The notes under the pieces: generated by a model
Databases searched by the model: none
Told to the model about the DNA's origin: nothing
What the model saw: only the letters and a program-made list of their open reading frames with translations
Shown: piece after piece, positions 51,062 through 60,185 of the stretch
How positions within the stretch are numbered: position 1 is the stretch's first letter
Layout of the letters: the number at the start of each line of letters is the position of its first letter
From: Desulfobulbaceae bacterium
GTDB taxonomy: Bacteria > Desulfobacterota > Desulfobulbia > Desulfobulbales > SURF-16
NCBI GenBank assembly: GCA_023230525.1
Contig: JALNXE010000001.1
Coordinates: 43,020 to 107,019, forward strand
Direction: 5' to 3'
Length of the DNA stretch: 64,000 nucleotides
Position numbers and translations under genes: made by a program

Positions 51062-52130
51062 AAAAGTTAATGTGTTGAATTTGCTTTGGCAGTTTTGGAA
51101 TCAGTGGCTCAAATATAGAAATGTTGATCCCATTATAGGTTTTGCAAGGCTATTGGTAGGTCTTGGAGTAGGGCTCATTGCTCCTGGGGGAGTATGGTGG
51201 CTTATGGTTGCCCTGGAAATCAGACCTGAAAAACTACCGGTCTCACTTACATTTAGCTTTGGGCCTGAAACCGTTACATATACTGGATTGATTTTGTTGG
51301 CGATTGGTGTCTCTCTGGGGATTTGGGGAGTCCATAGGGTAAGAAAGACGCGATCCTGTTGTTTAATTTACATGCGAGGTATGCCAGGTATGCATGATCA
51401 GCCTCCTTTTGTTGATTTGCCGCCTAGGTATCGATTCGGAGAGGTTACGCATTTTTTACTAGATTCCCATAATCGAAGTCCGCAGGATGTACTTCAGGAT
51501 ATCGAAATGTTAAGAAAAATGCTTGATGACAAAATATTATCGATGAATATCGAAGCACCCATTGTCATATTTGCAGGTTTAGCACCTGTGCCCCTCTTGT
51601 ATGCCACAGGGGTATGCTTGTTGAATCGCAGCAATCTTAAGGTAATGGATTACAATCGGTTCGAGCAAAAATGGCACATGCTAGACGATCTTGATGATGG
51701 TGACCATTTAAAGATATTATACCCTAAATGTGTAGTAGGAACTGAAATAGCAATTGCAATTTCTTTTACTCTTTTGATTAGCAAATCACAGCTCCCACCA
51801 AATTTCAGGGATAAAACTATTTGGATTTATTTGAATAAATCAGAACCAAAGGCTGATGCTCTTAGCAGCGAAGAAAAACTTAAAAGAGTGTTGCGAGAGT
51901 TGCATGACATGATCCGCAACTTACGGAGTCGCAAAGGCTACGAAGATGTGGGGAAAATTCATTTATTTGTCGCTGCACAATCTTCAACCGTATTTAAGTT
52001 AGGCACGGAATTTCAAGCCAATGTTTATCCTGATATTCGTATATATCATTTTAATGGAGGTGAAGGGAAATATACGTGGGGTGTTTCAGTAAAGAATAAC
52101 AAAATTGAGGTAGTTGAAGCATCCAGCTGA
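51054..52130 (+). CDS. CBASS effector, two-TM SAVED protein (Cap14-like)
   Basis: This 358-residue protein has two membrane helices (about 25-50 and 72-95) and a large cytosolic domain. That domain ends with HLFVAAQSSTVFKLGTEF and then YPDIRIYHF, typical of SAVED sensors. SAVED binds the cyclic oligonucleotide. The membrane part would then disrupt the inner membrane and kill or arrest the infected cell. It is last in the operon; effectors more often come near the front or directly after the CD-NTase. Confidence 0.9.
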   Translation: MNKKVNVLNLLWQFWNQWLKYRNVDPIIGFARLLVGLGVGLIAPGGVWWLMVALEIRPEKLPVSLTFSFGPETVTYTGLILLAIGVSLGIWGVHRVRKTRSCCLIYMRGMPGMHDQPPFVDLPPRYRFGEVTHFLLDSHNRSPQDVLQDIEMLRKMLDDKILSMNIEAPIVIFAGLAPVPLLYATGVCLLNRSNLKVMDYNRFEQKWHMLDDLDDGDHLKILYPKCVVGTEIAIAISFTLLISKSQLPPNFRDKTIWIYLNKSEPKADALSSEEKLKRVLRELHDMIRNLRSRKGYEDVGKIHLFVAAQSSTVFKLGTEFQANVYPDIRIYHFNGGEGKYTWGVSVKNNKIEVVEASS

Positions 52131-52386
52131 TGGTTTCTCCAGACTCATCAAAGCAGCGGAAGCTCTTAATACAGATGGATTCAATTTTCATCATCAATCT
52201 CCTGAAATTCTTGCTTCCCTTGTGGCGCCTTATGGCGTAGGAATAAAGGAACATTATGTTGTGAGTATGATTATCTTGTAAGTTTATAAACCTGATATGC
52301 TTCTACTTCCAGGTTCATTCTTTTCCTTCCTATGCTTTTTATACTGACTTGCCATAGGAAACCAAGCCGGAAACAGGACGCGTCTT

Positions 52387-55092
52387 TCACCACGGGACAG
52401 AAAGACGATCCACAACATCCCTTCTTGCCAGAACCCTGGAGCAGAGTTCCCAGCGGTCACGGTCTGGGTCGATAGTTGTCTGGTATCGCATCTCGAAAAC
52501 ATTGCGGGCCTTCTGCCGAAGATGAATATATTCGTCCATCATCTTTTCAAGTAACTCAACGCTTTCAATCCACTCATCCTCGATAGTGTCCGGAAGCCCG
52601 CCGAAAATATCGTATCTGTCTTTCATCCGACGGGAAAGCACCTGGTATACCTTCTCATCTTGGGTATCGTGATAAACGAGATTCAGCATATCCACATTGC
52701 GACGGGCCTGTCCAAACCGCTTGATGCGGCCTAACCGCTGTTCGAGCCGCGATGGATTCCAAGGCAGATCGACATTAATAAGTGTGCCGAGAGTCTGCAG
52801 GTTCAGGCCTTCGCAGGCCGCATCTGTCGCAACCACAAGTCGGATTTCCCGTTTTTTGACAGAGTTCTTAATCTCCTCACGTTCTACTGAAGCGAAATCC
52901 TCCCCTCTGAACAGCCCACTCTTGCCAGTTCCGGCATAGACCCCGATTGTCTCACCAGCCAAAGATTTTGCCAATTCTTTACCAACGGAATAGGCGGTGT
53001 CGTAATACTGGCTGAAGATGATACAGCCATGCTCAAGCCAGGATTTCCCCTCACTTTGTTGCTCAGTGAGAAAGTGCTTTACCGCAGAAAGCTTAGGGTC
53101 TCGTGCTTCAGGCCGTGACAACTCTCGAACGATGGTCTGCAGATACGCAGCCTCTTCCCTGGTAAGAGAACCCAATGCCTCCAGCATCAACCGGGCCTGC
53201 TCCTCTTCCTCAAGTATTTCTCGGTGCAACATTTTTTCTGCTGTCGACCGGCCGGAGGCAAAACTTGAGCATATCCGCTGGAGAAGCATGGTCTTCATGA
53301 ACCCCGCTGCTTTGGTGCGCTTTTGTAATGCTATGGTAAAAGACTCGGCTGCCTGGTAGGCAAGATCGAATGGTAAGTTTGTCAGCAAACCCAGGCCATT
53401 AAACCCTATACCCGCATAGGTCGTGGCAGGCACATCAGGATTCGGATGGATGCTTACCCCGATCTTTTCCAGCAGTCCCGCCTCTTCCAAAGTCTGCCGG
53501 CGTCGCAAAACCGTATGGCGAGTAATGGGGTTATTTTCTCGCAGAAATCCCGGTTCCATGGCTTGGCCGACAGCCTGTTGCTCAAGGAAACCCAAGGAAC
53601 CAAACCCCTGATCGGAATAAAATACTTGCTCAGGCATTCCCAGCTGCAAACGTAATGCTGCAAACAGGGCGTTCTCACTCGCAGGAGGCAACGGATTGCG
53701 CAACCATTCCCAGGTGTCTCTTTCCTCAAGTGGCACTTCATCGCCCTTGATCACCGGAAGAGCTTTTCCAAAGTCGGCCCACCTGCTGTAAAATTCCTTG
53801 CCAAGAACAAAATCCGCACCGGCATTAAGGATAAGCAAGAGGTCCCAAAGTTCATGGACTTCAGTCTGGATCGGAGTTGCAGTACCAAGCAGTAGGTTCT
53901 TGGTCCGACCACCGATCTTCAACATGAATTCTAGCAGGTTGTTTGCCTCTTCCTTTCTTTGACCAAGCCCCCCACGTCGTCTTGCCTTATGCGCCTCGTC
54001 AAGAACCACTGTTCCATATTTCCGCTCAAGTAGAAATTGACGTTCGTTGGTTCCATGAAAGATGAGGCCTGTGGAAACAATGGCAATGCGGAACGGGCAA
54101 CGGATGATGTCTTCAGAGCCGCGGGTCTTGATGATATGCCCCTTAGGGTCGGACCACACCTTCTTATTTGATGACCATACCGCACTCGGGATGCCGAGTT
54201 TATCAGACAGCTCCACCTGCCATTGCACTGTCAGCGTTGAAGGACAAAGGATCAAGACTGGTCCATCATCAAGCAGAGCTGAAACCATAGAGCTTGCTGC
54301 CAGTGACAGTGTTTTGCCGACGCCTACCTCATCGGCAAGGAGGAGTCGAGCCTTGCCATAGGTCTCGCGATGCTGCAGGAACATGGTAACAAAGGAGCGC
54401 TGCCACGGCTGGAGCTGCTCCCCGCCACGATATATCGGGCTCTCGGCCAGGGCAGCGGCGGGCAGTTCACCAGTTTTTATTTCCTCGAAGCGGATTTCGA
54501 CACGATCAGCAACACGCTTGATTTCTTCAACAATGGCATCAGGAAGGGGGTAGGAGTCCTGCCAGAGAGCATCGAACTCCTCTTCAACCCAGGCAACACC
54601 TTCCGGCGATGGGTCTTCCCAGAGGATCTCATAGTTCTGAGCAAAGGCGCTCTTGGTTTCGTTGATGGAACCAAGAAAGCAGGTTTTGTTACCACTGGAC
54701 AGCTCTATGACTCCTGCCTTGCCGTGAATGAATACACGGTCCTTTGGTACCACCCGTATTTCAACCCTGCCGCTGGTCAATAACTCATGCAGTTGCCGGT
54801 AACGGTCCCGATGGAGGAGCGCTTCAACTTCGGAAGGGACCTTGTTCCAACGCTCCTTGAGCGCTGTTTCACGGACATGTTTGGAAACGACCACATCGGC
54901 CGCGTCCAATTCGCTGTTGCATACTATCTGTACTTTTGGGATAGAGGCGATCTCTTCTCCAACCAACTCAAAAATCGAGCTGCGGAAATAGCCGGCAATG
55001 CGCTTATACGATTTTGCCTCCCGAAGCCGATCAGCGAGAAAAGCTCGGTCAAGCCGTTGTCTGCGGGAGGAGAAGCGGTTGATGTCGGTCAT
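52387..55092 (-). CDS. PLD-nuclease/SNF2-type helicase fusion
   Basis: The 901-residue protein begins with a phospholipase-D-like domain (residues 1-200) with the HxK signature in FIHGKAGVI and GSINET. A superfamily 2 helicase follows: Walker A LLADEVGVGKTLSLAAS, DEAH box VVLDEAHKARRRGG, LLLGTATPIQTE, and the C-terminal motif QRLGRIKRFGQARRNVDML. The plan matches the helicase of DUF499/DUF1156 defence cassettes and resembles DISARM DrmD. It is the last gene of the leftward operon. Confidence 0.9.
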   Translation of the reverse strand: MTDINRFSSRRQRLDRAFLADRLREAKSYKRIAGYFRSSIFELVGEEIASIPKVQIVCNSELDAADVVVSKHVRETALKERWNKVPSEVEALLHRDRYRQLHELLTSGRVEIRVVPKDRVFIHGKAGVIELSSGNKTCFLGSINETKSAFAQNYEILWEDPSPEGVAWVEEEFDALWQDSYPLPDAIVEEIKRVADRVEIRFEEIKTGELPAAALAESPIYRGGEQLQPWQRSFVTMFLQHRETYGKARLLLADEVGVGKTLSLAASSMVSALLDDGPVLILCPSTLTVQWQVELSDKLGIPSAVWSSNKKVWSDPKGHIIKTRGSEDIIRCPFRIAIVSTGLIFHGTNERQFLLERKYGTVVLDEAHKARRRGGLGQRKEEANNLLEFMLKIGGRTKNLLLGTATPIQTEVHELWDLLLILNAGADFVLGKEFYSRWADFGKALPVIKGDEVPLEERDTWEWLRNPLPPASENALFAALRLQLGMPEQVFYSDQGFGSLGFLEQQAVGQAMEPGFLRENNPITRHTVLRRRQTLEEAGLLEKIGVSIHPNPDVPATTYAGIGFNGLGLLTNLPFDLAYQAAESFTIALQKRTKAAGFMKTMLLQRICSSFASGRSTAEKMLHREILEEEEQARLMLEALGSLTREEAAYLQTIVRELSRPEARDPKLSAVKHFLTEQQSEGKSWLEHGCIIFSQYYDTAYSVGKELAKSLAGETIGVYAGTGKSGLFRGEDFASVEREEIKNSVKKREIRLVVATDAACEGLNLQTLGTLINVDLPWNPSRLEQRLGRIKRFGQARRNVDMLNLVYHDTQDEKVYQVLSRRMKDRYDIFGGLPDTIEDEWIESVELLEKMMDEYIHLRQKARNVFEMRYQTTIDPDRDRWELCSRVLARRDVVDRLSVPW

Positions 55093-55424
55093 GCGACTGC
55101 CCTCAAAGAGTTCTGCCGATCAAGTATCAGTCAAGTAGGAAAACAGAGGATATCATATTGATATCGCAGACATCATCTATTCTTCTTGATGCCTGGGTCT
55201 CGGTCCCAGTCAAGTACCCATCAAGTAACTTTTTCATTTTTAGCCTGCTCAGCCTTCATATGGTCCGGAGCGGCCCACCAAGGAACATATTTCATCAATT
55301 TTGGCGCGGCGGAAGGATCGTGAGGAACAATGGCCCGTGCATCAGCAGCGTCCCGGATCAAACGAGATGCCATCGAACGATTTTGTTCTTCTATCCCGAA
55401 TCGTTCTCGCAGCGAGGTGTTTGT
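55084..55424 (+). repeat. 341-bp dispersed repeat, copy B
   Basis: Covers the first codons of the helicase gene, a 128-bp spacer with several CAAGTA motifs, and the 3' end of the AlbA_2 gene. It is the parental context of the scar at 7202-7550. Confidence 0.85.
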
Positions 55425-56735
55425 CAGAAAGTCGCGCTGGACATATTTCAGACAGGCGTGCAGATAACAGGCACGAACCCGGTCATCCTTGTCCATTTCA
55501 GCCAGCGTCCGGTGAGAAAAAAGTATGGTGCGGGTGAATCCTTCCGGTGCTTCAAAAAGGGGCGCAGGAAGCTGAAAAGCCTCGGTCTGGAATACAACCT
55601 TGTCAATGCCGCTGCCGCGTTCCTCGCAGATGCGGAAACGTCGCATCAGAGAGGCGAGGGCCTCGTTGCGGGATTTTGGCGGAGTGTCGAGAAAACGCTC
55701 AGTGGACACCAGTGGCGTTCCGGGGTTGGTAATTTCGACTCGATCCTCAAACAGTTCCACCATCGGCCCGGCACCGGTAACAAAAAAATCCTGATGGATA
55801 AGGGCATTGGCCACCAGCTCCCGGATGGCAAGCTCCGGATACATGGGAACAGTTTTGCGTAAAGCCCGTTCAATCACTTCATTGGTCGGCACCAGGGCCA
55901 TAATGAAACTGATCAGGCCTTCAAAGCCGGTGGCATATCCCTTGCCGTCAACCTGTTCACGCTGGGTTTCAACCCGTCCTTTCCCTCTGTAAAGGATGAT
56001 GCGTGTGGTTTTACGTTTCAGTTTCGGAAAGTCATCCAGCTTTCTGGCAAACAGAATCGCGCCGAGATTGGTGATGTTCCAGCCGCCTGCCTCGCATGGC
56101 TGGATGAGATTGTCTTCCCTGAGTGCGTCAAGAATGGCAGCCCGCCCATCGGGCAGAGGCAATTCCAGCAGTTCGAAATACGATGGGGCATCGAGAAGAC
56201 GGAGCACCTCATCGCTTTCAAGATGTGTCTCGGCAATCCCGGCTTCAAAAGGGGTTTGATCGAGATGGCGCCACAAGGCCCGTTCCTTTTCCGGGAAGTC
56301 CTTTAACTTCTTTTTATAGGAACCGACCCGGATGAACTCTTGGGACTTGAATTTTACCGGGTGACGGAAGGCCGCCCCGATCTCCAGCAGAACAACCGGT
56401 TTTTCATCCACTGTTAAAGAAAAGAACCGGAAATTGATTTTGGGTTCGAGCAGCTTCAGAAGCCAGTTTTCCTGCGCTTCATTGCCGACCTTGATTGAAC
56501 CAGGGACGAAGGTGGTGCCGATGATTTTATGGGTCGAGTTGTCAATCCCCCAGATCAGGTAGGCATTGACTTTGCCCAGCAGCGCCGCTGAATTTGCCAA
56601 TGCCGACAGATACTCCCCTATTTCCTCGGAATCTGCACGGTTGTGTTTGAACTCCACCCACTCGGTTTCAGTCGGCAGCTTTCGCAGTTCATGAACAAGG
56701 CCGGTTAAATATTCTATTGACCGGTCAACGGTCAT
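55221..56735 (-). CDS. AlbA_2 (Schlafen-like) domain and GHKL ATPase protein
   Basis: The start at 56735 (MTVDRSIEYL) follows AGGAG; the longer frame to 56837 overlaps the methylase gene. The product is about 504 residues. The N-terminal AlbA_2 domain has EWVEFKHNRADSEEIGEYLS and AYLIWGIDN. The HATPase_c_4 part has REERVNALIH-like and ERGSGIDKVVF segments (here RELVANALIHQDF). A C-terminal winged-helix stretch ends the protein. These proteins (COG2865) are usually called regulators or RNA/DNA-binding proteins. Lying inside the methylase-helicase operon, it is probably a control or effector part of it. Confidence 0.85.
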   Translation of the reverse strand: MTVDRSIEYLTGLVHELRKLPTETEWVEFKHNRADSEEIGEYLSALANSAALLGKVNAYLIWGIDNSTHKIIGTTFVPGSIKVGNEAQENWLLKLLEPKINFRFFSLTVDEKPVVLLEIGAAFRHPVKFKSQEFIRVGSYKKKLKDFPEKERALWRHLDQTPFEAGIAETHLESDEVLRLLDAPSYFELLELPLPDGRAAILDALREDNLIQPCEAGGWNITNLGAILFARKLDDFPKLKRKTTRIILYRGKGRVETQREQVDGKGYATGFEGLISFIMALVPTNEVIERALRKTVPMYPELAIRELVANALIHQDFFVTGAGPMVELFEDRVEITNPGTPLVSTERFLDTPPKSRNEALASLMRRFRICEERGSGIDKVVFQTEAFQLPAPLFEAPEGFTRTILFSHRTLAEMDKDDRVRACYLHACLKYVQRDFLTNTSLRERFGIEEQNRSMASRLIRDAADARAIVPHDPSAAPKLMKYVPWWAAPDHMKAEQAKNEKVT

Positions 56736-56748
56736 AGTGTCACTCCTA

Positions 56749-59610
56749 TTATCCCAAACGCTGATTCTTGACGAGTTCACACAGCACCCGTGCCACACTC
56801 GCCTCGTCGGGGCGGATAGCTTCGAGGTGTCTGGCAAGATAATCGGCCAATTTCACGACCAGTTCGCGCTGGGTCATGTCGCCGTAGTAGTCGGGAATGT
56901 TGAACATCAGGTGGGCCAGCACCTCATTGCCGTCCATATTTTTTGCCAACTCCATCACCGCATAGAGCACGGCGCGCAGCACCGACTGTTGCAGTTCCGA
57001 GCCCTCGCCCATCTCGGCCCGTCCGAATTCCACCGCGCTTTTCAGCCGGGCGCTGTTGGCTTTGCGGCTAGCCATGAGTGCCTGGTAGTCTCGCACCTTG
57101 AATGCCTTGGCAAAGTTCTGGTAGTTGTCCAGGGTCTTGGCGCCGCGGGCCTCCAGGTCGAGCATCTTGAGGTAGAAGCGTTCGGCGCCGGAAAGCCGGT
57201 CCCAGTGGCGTTTCTCGATGCCTTGCGGCACCAGGCACTGGTTGGCGGTGTCCACGGCAAAGGCGATGAGCCCGTCCACAAAGGTGGTCTCGCCCTTGAT
57301 CCTTGGCCGGATCGCCTCGGCGGTCATGTCGCGGCCGTCGATAATGGCGTAGCGGGTGAGCACCCGCAGGGCAGCGGCGTAGCCCGCCATCTGGATGTCG
57401 GCGTCCTCGAAGACGTTTTCGTCGCGGTAGAGGCCCTTGGCCTCCTGGTTGAGACCGGTGAGCGCGGCCACTTGGGCCTCCACCTCTTCCTGGATCTCCC
57501 AGGCGAGATCGTCACGGGTGGTCTTGTGGGTACCAAGGCGTTTGCGACAGACAAGAAGCACAGTGCCCTTGACGTGGCTTCCTTCACGGAGAGCGCTATC
57601 CGTTTCGGTGACCACATACCAGGCTGCAGTAACTTGCAGCCCTGAGGCCCAGACGATGTTGGCCATGTCAGCCCAGATGGAACCGGACTGATGGGTGAAC
57701 ATAATGACCTGGATGCCATTGTCCGGCATGCACTCGGTCATCTGCTTGTAGGCCGCCACCATACCACGACGGAAGTCCTCATCTTCACCTTTGATGGCCA
57801 AGGATCGCCGGCTGTCCCAGGTCCAGTCGGCAAATTCAGGTGGCGGGTTCTTGCGCAGCCAAGCAATAAAAAAATCCAAGATTTCTTCGTACTTAACAGC
57901 ATCTCCATAGGGGGGATCGGTGATGTAAATGTCATTGTTGGGAAGCTTTTCAGTAGTCGGTTTTGAACATATTTCATAGTGGCTTTTCACTGGATACGTA
58001 GTGAATCTGTCCTTGAAAAAACGACTCCCGTATGAAAAACTTTGGCAGGCATAGTTATAAATTGTGTTAAGCGCTTGATTGTCAAAAGTTTCAGCGACAT
58101 ACTCTCTGGCAGGATGCCATCGACTCAATTTAGAGTTGCAATTTAAGAGCGAGGTTAACCCTGACAAAGTCAGTGCACTTATTTCTCTTCGAATCAAACC
58201 ACCTATAAGCAACTGCCGTGGATTGAATACATGCTGCCAGTGCGTCCAGCCCCGTGCTCTAATCAAATCCAAGCCCTGGTATCGTGGAGGACCACCAACC
58301 TCAATTCTCATATCAGGAATCCACCCCTTGGTCTGCCAATTGATGATGTGGTCAGAAATGAAGTTTTCTACAACACGCTCACGTTCCATGTCTTCTGCAG
58401 TGACAGCACGAAACTCGTAGTTATAATTCTTTCTATTCTTTTTAGGACGCAACCATTGCACACAATAAAGACGTTCCTGAAAAATGTCATCCAACCTTGG
58501 CTTGTAATCGTGTTGCTCCCACATCCGAAGACGATTGGCAATTGTTCCGTCGGTTTTTTGAAAATCACCGCGAAGCGTTGAAATTTTGGTTTTGTATGTA
58601 GCCCCTTCAACATGATGAATTAAATGTGCTTCTCCATATTTACCTTCCCGGCCAATCGTACAAGCTGCCGCCGCTTGCATTTCTGCCTCGCTGGCTCCAC
58701 TGCGTATTAGAATGTCATATCGCTTAGTTTTCGGATCTGGTACCAGTTCGGCAAGGACCTTTCGGGTTGTACTTATTATCCTGGTAGGCAATAGAGGCAC
58801 CATCCAACCGCTTTGTGGGCAACGAACTTCCATGCAATATAGAAAAACCTTGGCGCGCCACCCCATTCCATCATTCTCAACGTCGAGATTATCGATTTCC
58901 CTCTGAACTCGATCCACCAGTTTCTGTTGTTTATATAGCAATTGTTCTCTGCTTTCTTTGGTCCCGCCGATGACATTTAAGGCGCCCCAGGTGAGCATGC
59001 AGGCAACTGGATTCAAATCAGATGCATAGACATCACATCCGAGCCGGGCAGCTTCGAAAGGAATCTGACCGGAACCACAAAAAGTATCAGCCACCTTGGG
59101 GCGATGGCCGAAACGCATAATGCCAAGCTGATCAACAAGTTCAGGAAATGAAAATGCATTGGTTCCCACATGGGTATTGACCTCGGACCAGATAGGTGCA
59201 AACAGGCCCTCGCCACACTCTTCCGGCCGGCACGAAGCCTGGACCCATTCACGATACGGAGCATTATGGCCAACCGTACGGTATTCATTCAGGAAGAAGC
59301 GACTGCTTTTATCGTTCTTTTCCTCCAGACGTTGTTCAAGGGAACGCGGGTCCATCCCCATCAGCATCTCGAAGATGGCCAAATCCCTGGCCGCATCATC
59401 GGTGGCAGGCAGCAGGCAACCAAGGATACAGGCCTTGTTCATGATCAGCGGTTTACGCCCCTTCCAGTATGACCCAAGGGCTGTGAGTGTCTTACCACTG
59501 CCAGCCATCTGTTCCTTGTAAGCCTCAGCAGAAAGTTTCTGCACCGGCAACAGCCGTTCAATCAAAGCCGGCGTATCTTTAAGGGAAAATGGGATGATTT
59601 CTTTACTCAT
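56749..59610 (-). CDS. DUF1156-type DNA methyltransferase
   Basis: This 953-residue protein has a DUF1156-like opening (MSKEIIPFSLKDTPALIERL), the SAM motif VADTFCGSGQIPFEAARLG, and the amino-methyltransferase catalytic motif ITDPPYGDAVKYEEI (DPPY). The large insertions fit the defence-associated DUF1156 family. It probably modifies host DNA so that the helicase/nuclease spares it. It overlaps the DUF3780 gene by 4 bp. Confidence 0.9.
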   Translation of the reverse strand: MSKEIIPFSLKDTPALIERLLPVQKLSAEAYKEQMAGSGKTLTALGSYWKGRKPLIMNKACILGCLLPATDDAARDLAIFEMLMGMDPRSLEQRLEEKNDKSSRFFLNEYRTVGHNAPYREWVQASCRPEECGEGLFAPIWSEVNTHVGTNAFSFPELVDQLGIMRFGHRPKVADTFCGSGQIPFEAARLGCDVYASDLNPVACMLTWGALNVIGGTKESREQLLYKQQKLVDRVQREIDNLDVENDGMGWRAKVFLYCMEVRCPQSGWMVPLLPTRIISTTRKVLAELVPDPKTKRYDILIRSGASEAEMQAAAACTIGREGKYGEAHLIHHVEGATYKTKISTLRGDFQKTDGTIANRLRMWEQHDYKPRLDDIFQERLYCVQWLRPKKNRKNYNYEFRAVTAEDMERERVVENFISDHIINWQTKGWIPDMRIEVGGPPRYQGLDLIRARGWTHWQHVFNPRQLLIGGLIRREISALTLSGLTSLLNCNSKLSRWHPAREYVAETFDNQALNTIYNYACQSFSYGSRFFKDRFTTYPVKSHYEICSKPTTEKLPNNDIYITDPPYGDAVKYEEILDFFIAWLRKNPPPEFADWTWDSRRSLAIKGEDEDFRRGMVAAYKQMTECMPDNGIQVIMFTHQSGSIWADMANIVWASGLQVTAAWYVVTETDSALREGSHVKGTVLLVCRKRLGTHKTTRDDLAWEIQEEVEAQVAALTGLNQEAKGLYRDENVFEDADIQMAGYAAALRVLTRYAIIDGRDMTAEAIRPRIKGETTFVDGLIAFAVDTANQCLVPQGIEKRHWDRLSGAERFYLKMLDLEARGAKTLDNYQNFAKAFKVRDYQALMASRKANSARLKSAVEFGRAEMGEGSELQQSVLRAVLYAVMELAKNMDGNEVLAHLMFNIPDYYGDMTQRELVVKLADYLARHLEAIRPDEASVARVLCELVKNQRLG

Positions 59611-60185
59611 TTATAATCCTTGAATAAGGGCAACTTGAACAAATCTTCCTGCCTTGGCCTGGGGTGACGTTTTCTGCCCGTCGCCGGCTTTTCGCCATCG
59701 GAAAGGGCATGAAAAAGGGCGCGTCTCCAGCCGCGTTGGGTATCTTCGGGCAAACCTGCCTCAGCCACGGTCATGGCAAAGAGCCACCAGCGCTCCTCGG
59801 GGCGCAGTGCCGCCCACTTGCTGCAAATAACAGACAGTTGTTCGGCGTTCGCCGTCTCCGCTGCCCAGGCCAGCACGCACAGCTCCTTACCCAGCAACCG
59901 GTCTACCAGATTGGCGCCGGTATGCCAGCGGCCGGTGAGCACACTGGCCGCCTTGAGCCGGGCGTTGAACTCTCGGCGGGCAGGGTCGGCAATGGCGGAC
60001 CAGACCGGGCGTTTCAGTACGACCCGCTCCTCCATGCGGGGAGCACCACCCTCCTCCCCCCTGTATCCGTAATCTTCAATGATCACCACCGGTTCGTTCC
60101 GCGCGGCCGGAATCTGAACACGGAACAGGTGGGCGCCGAAACTGTCCGGGGCGCCGAAGTCGATGGTTTTGGGGTTCTCACTCAC
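59607..60185 (-). CDS. DUF3780 family protein
   Basis: The 192-residue product (TIDFGAPDSFGAHLFRVQIP..., then RRALFHALSDG) fits DUF3780, a family found almost only between DUF499 and DUF1156 genes in predicted defence cassettes. Its function is unknown. Overlaps of 4 bp on both sides show tight coupling. Confidence 0.85.
   Translation of the reverse strand: MSENPKTIDFGAPDSFGAHLFRVQIPAARNEPVVIIEDYGYRGEEGGAPRMEERVVLKRPVWSAIADPARREFNARLKAASVLTGRWHTGANLVDRLLGKELCVLAWAAETANAEQLSVICSKWAALRPEERWWLFAMTVAEAGLPEDTQRGWRRALFHALSDGEKPATGRKRHPRPRQEDLFKLPLFKDYK

Noticed and set aside
52131..52386. Small gene between the CBASS effector and the helicase
   Set aside because: Only short frames without start signals; the gap separates convergent genes.
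56737..57645. 302-codon rightward frame opposite the DUF1156 methylase gene
   Set aside because: Antisense shadow of a high-GC coding region with no start signal or family.
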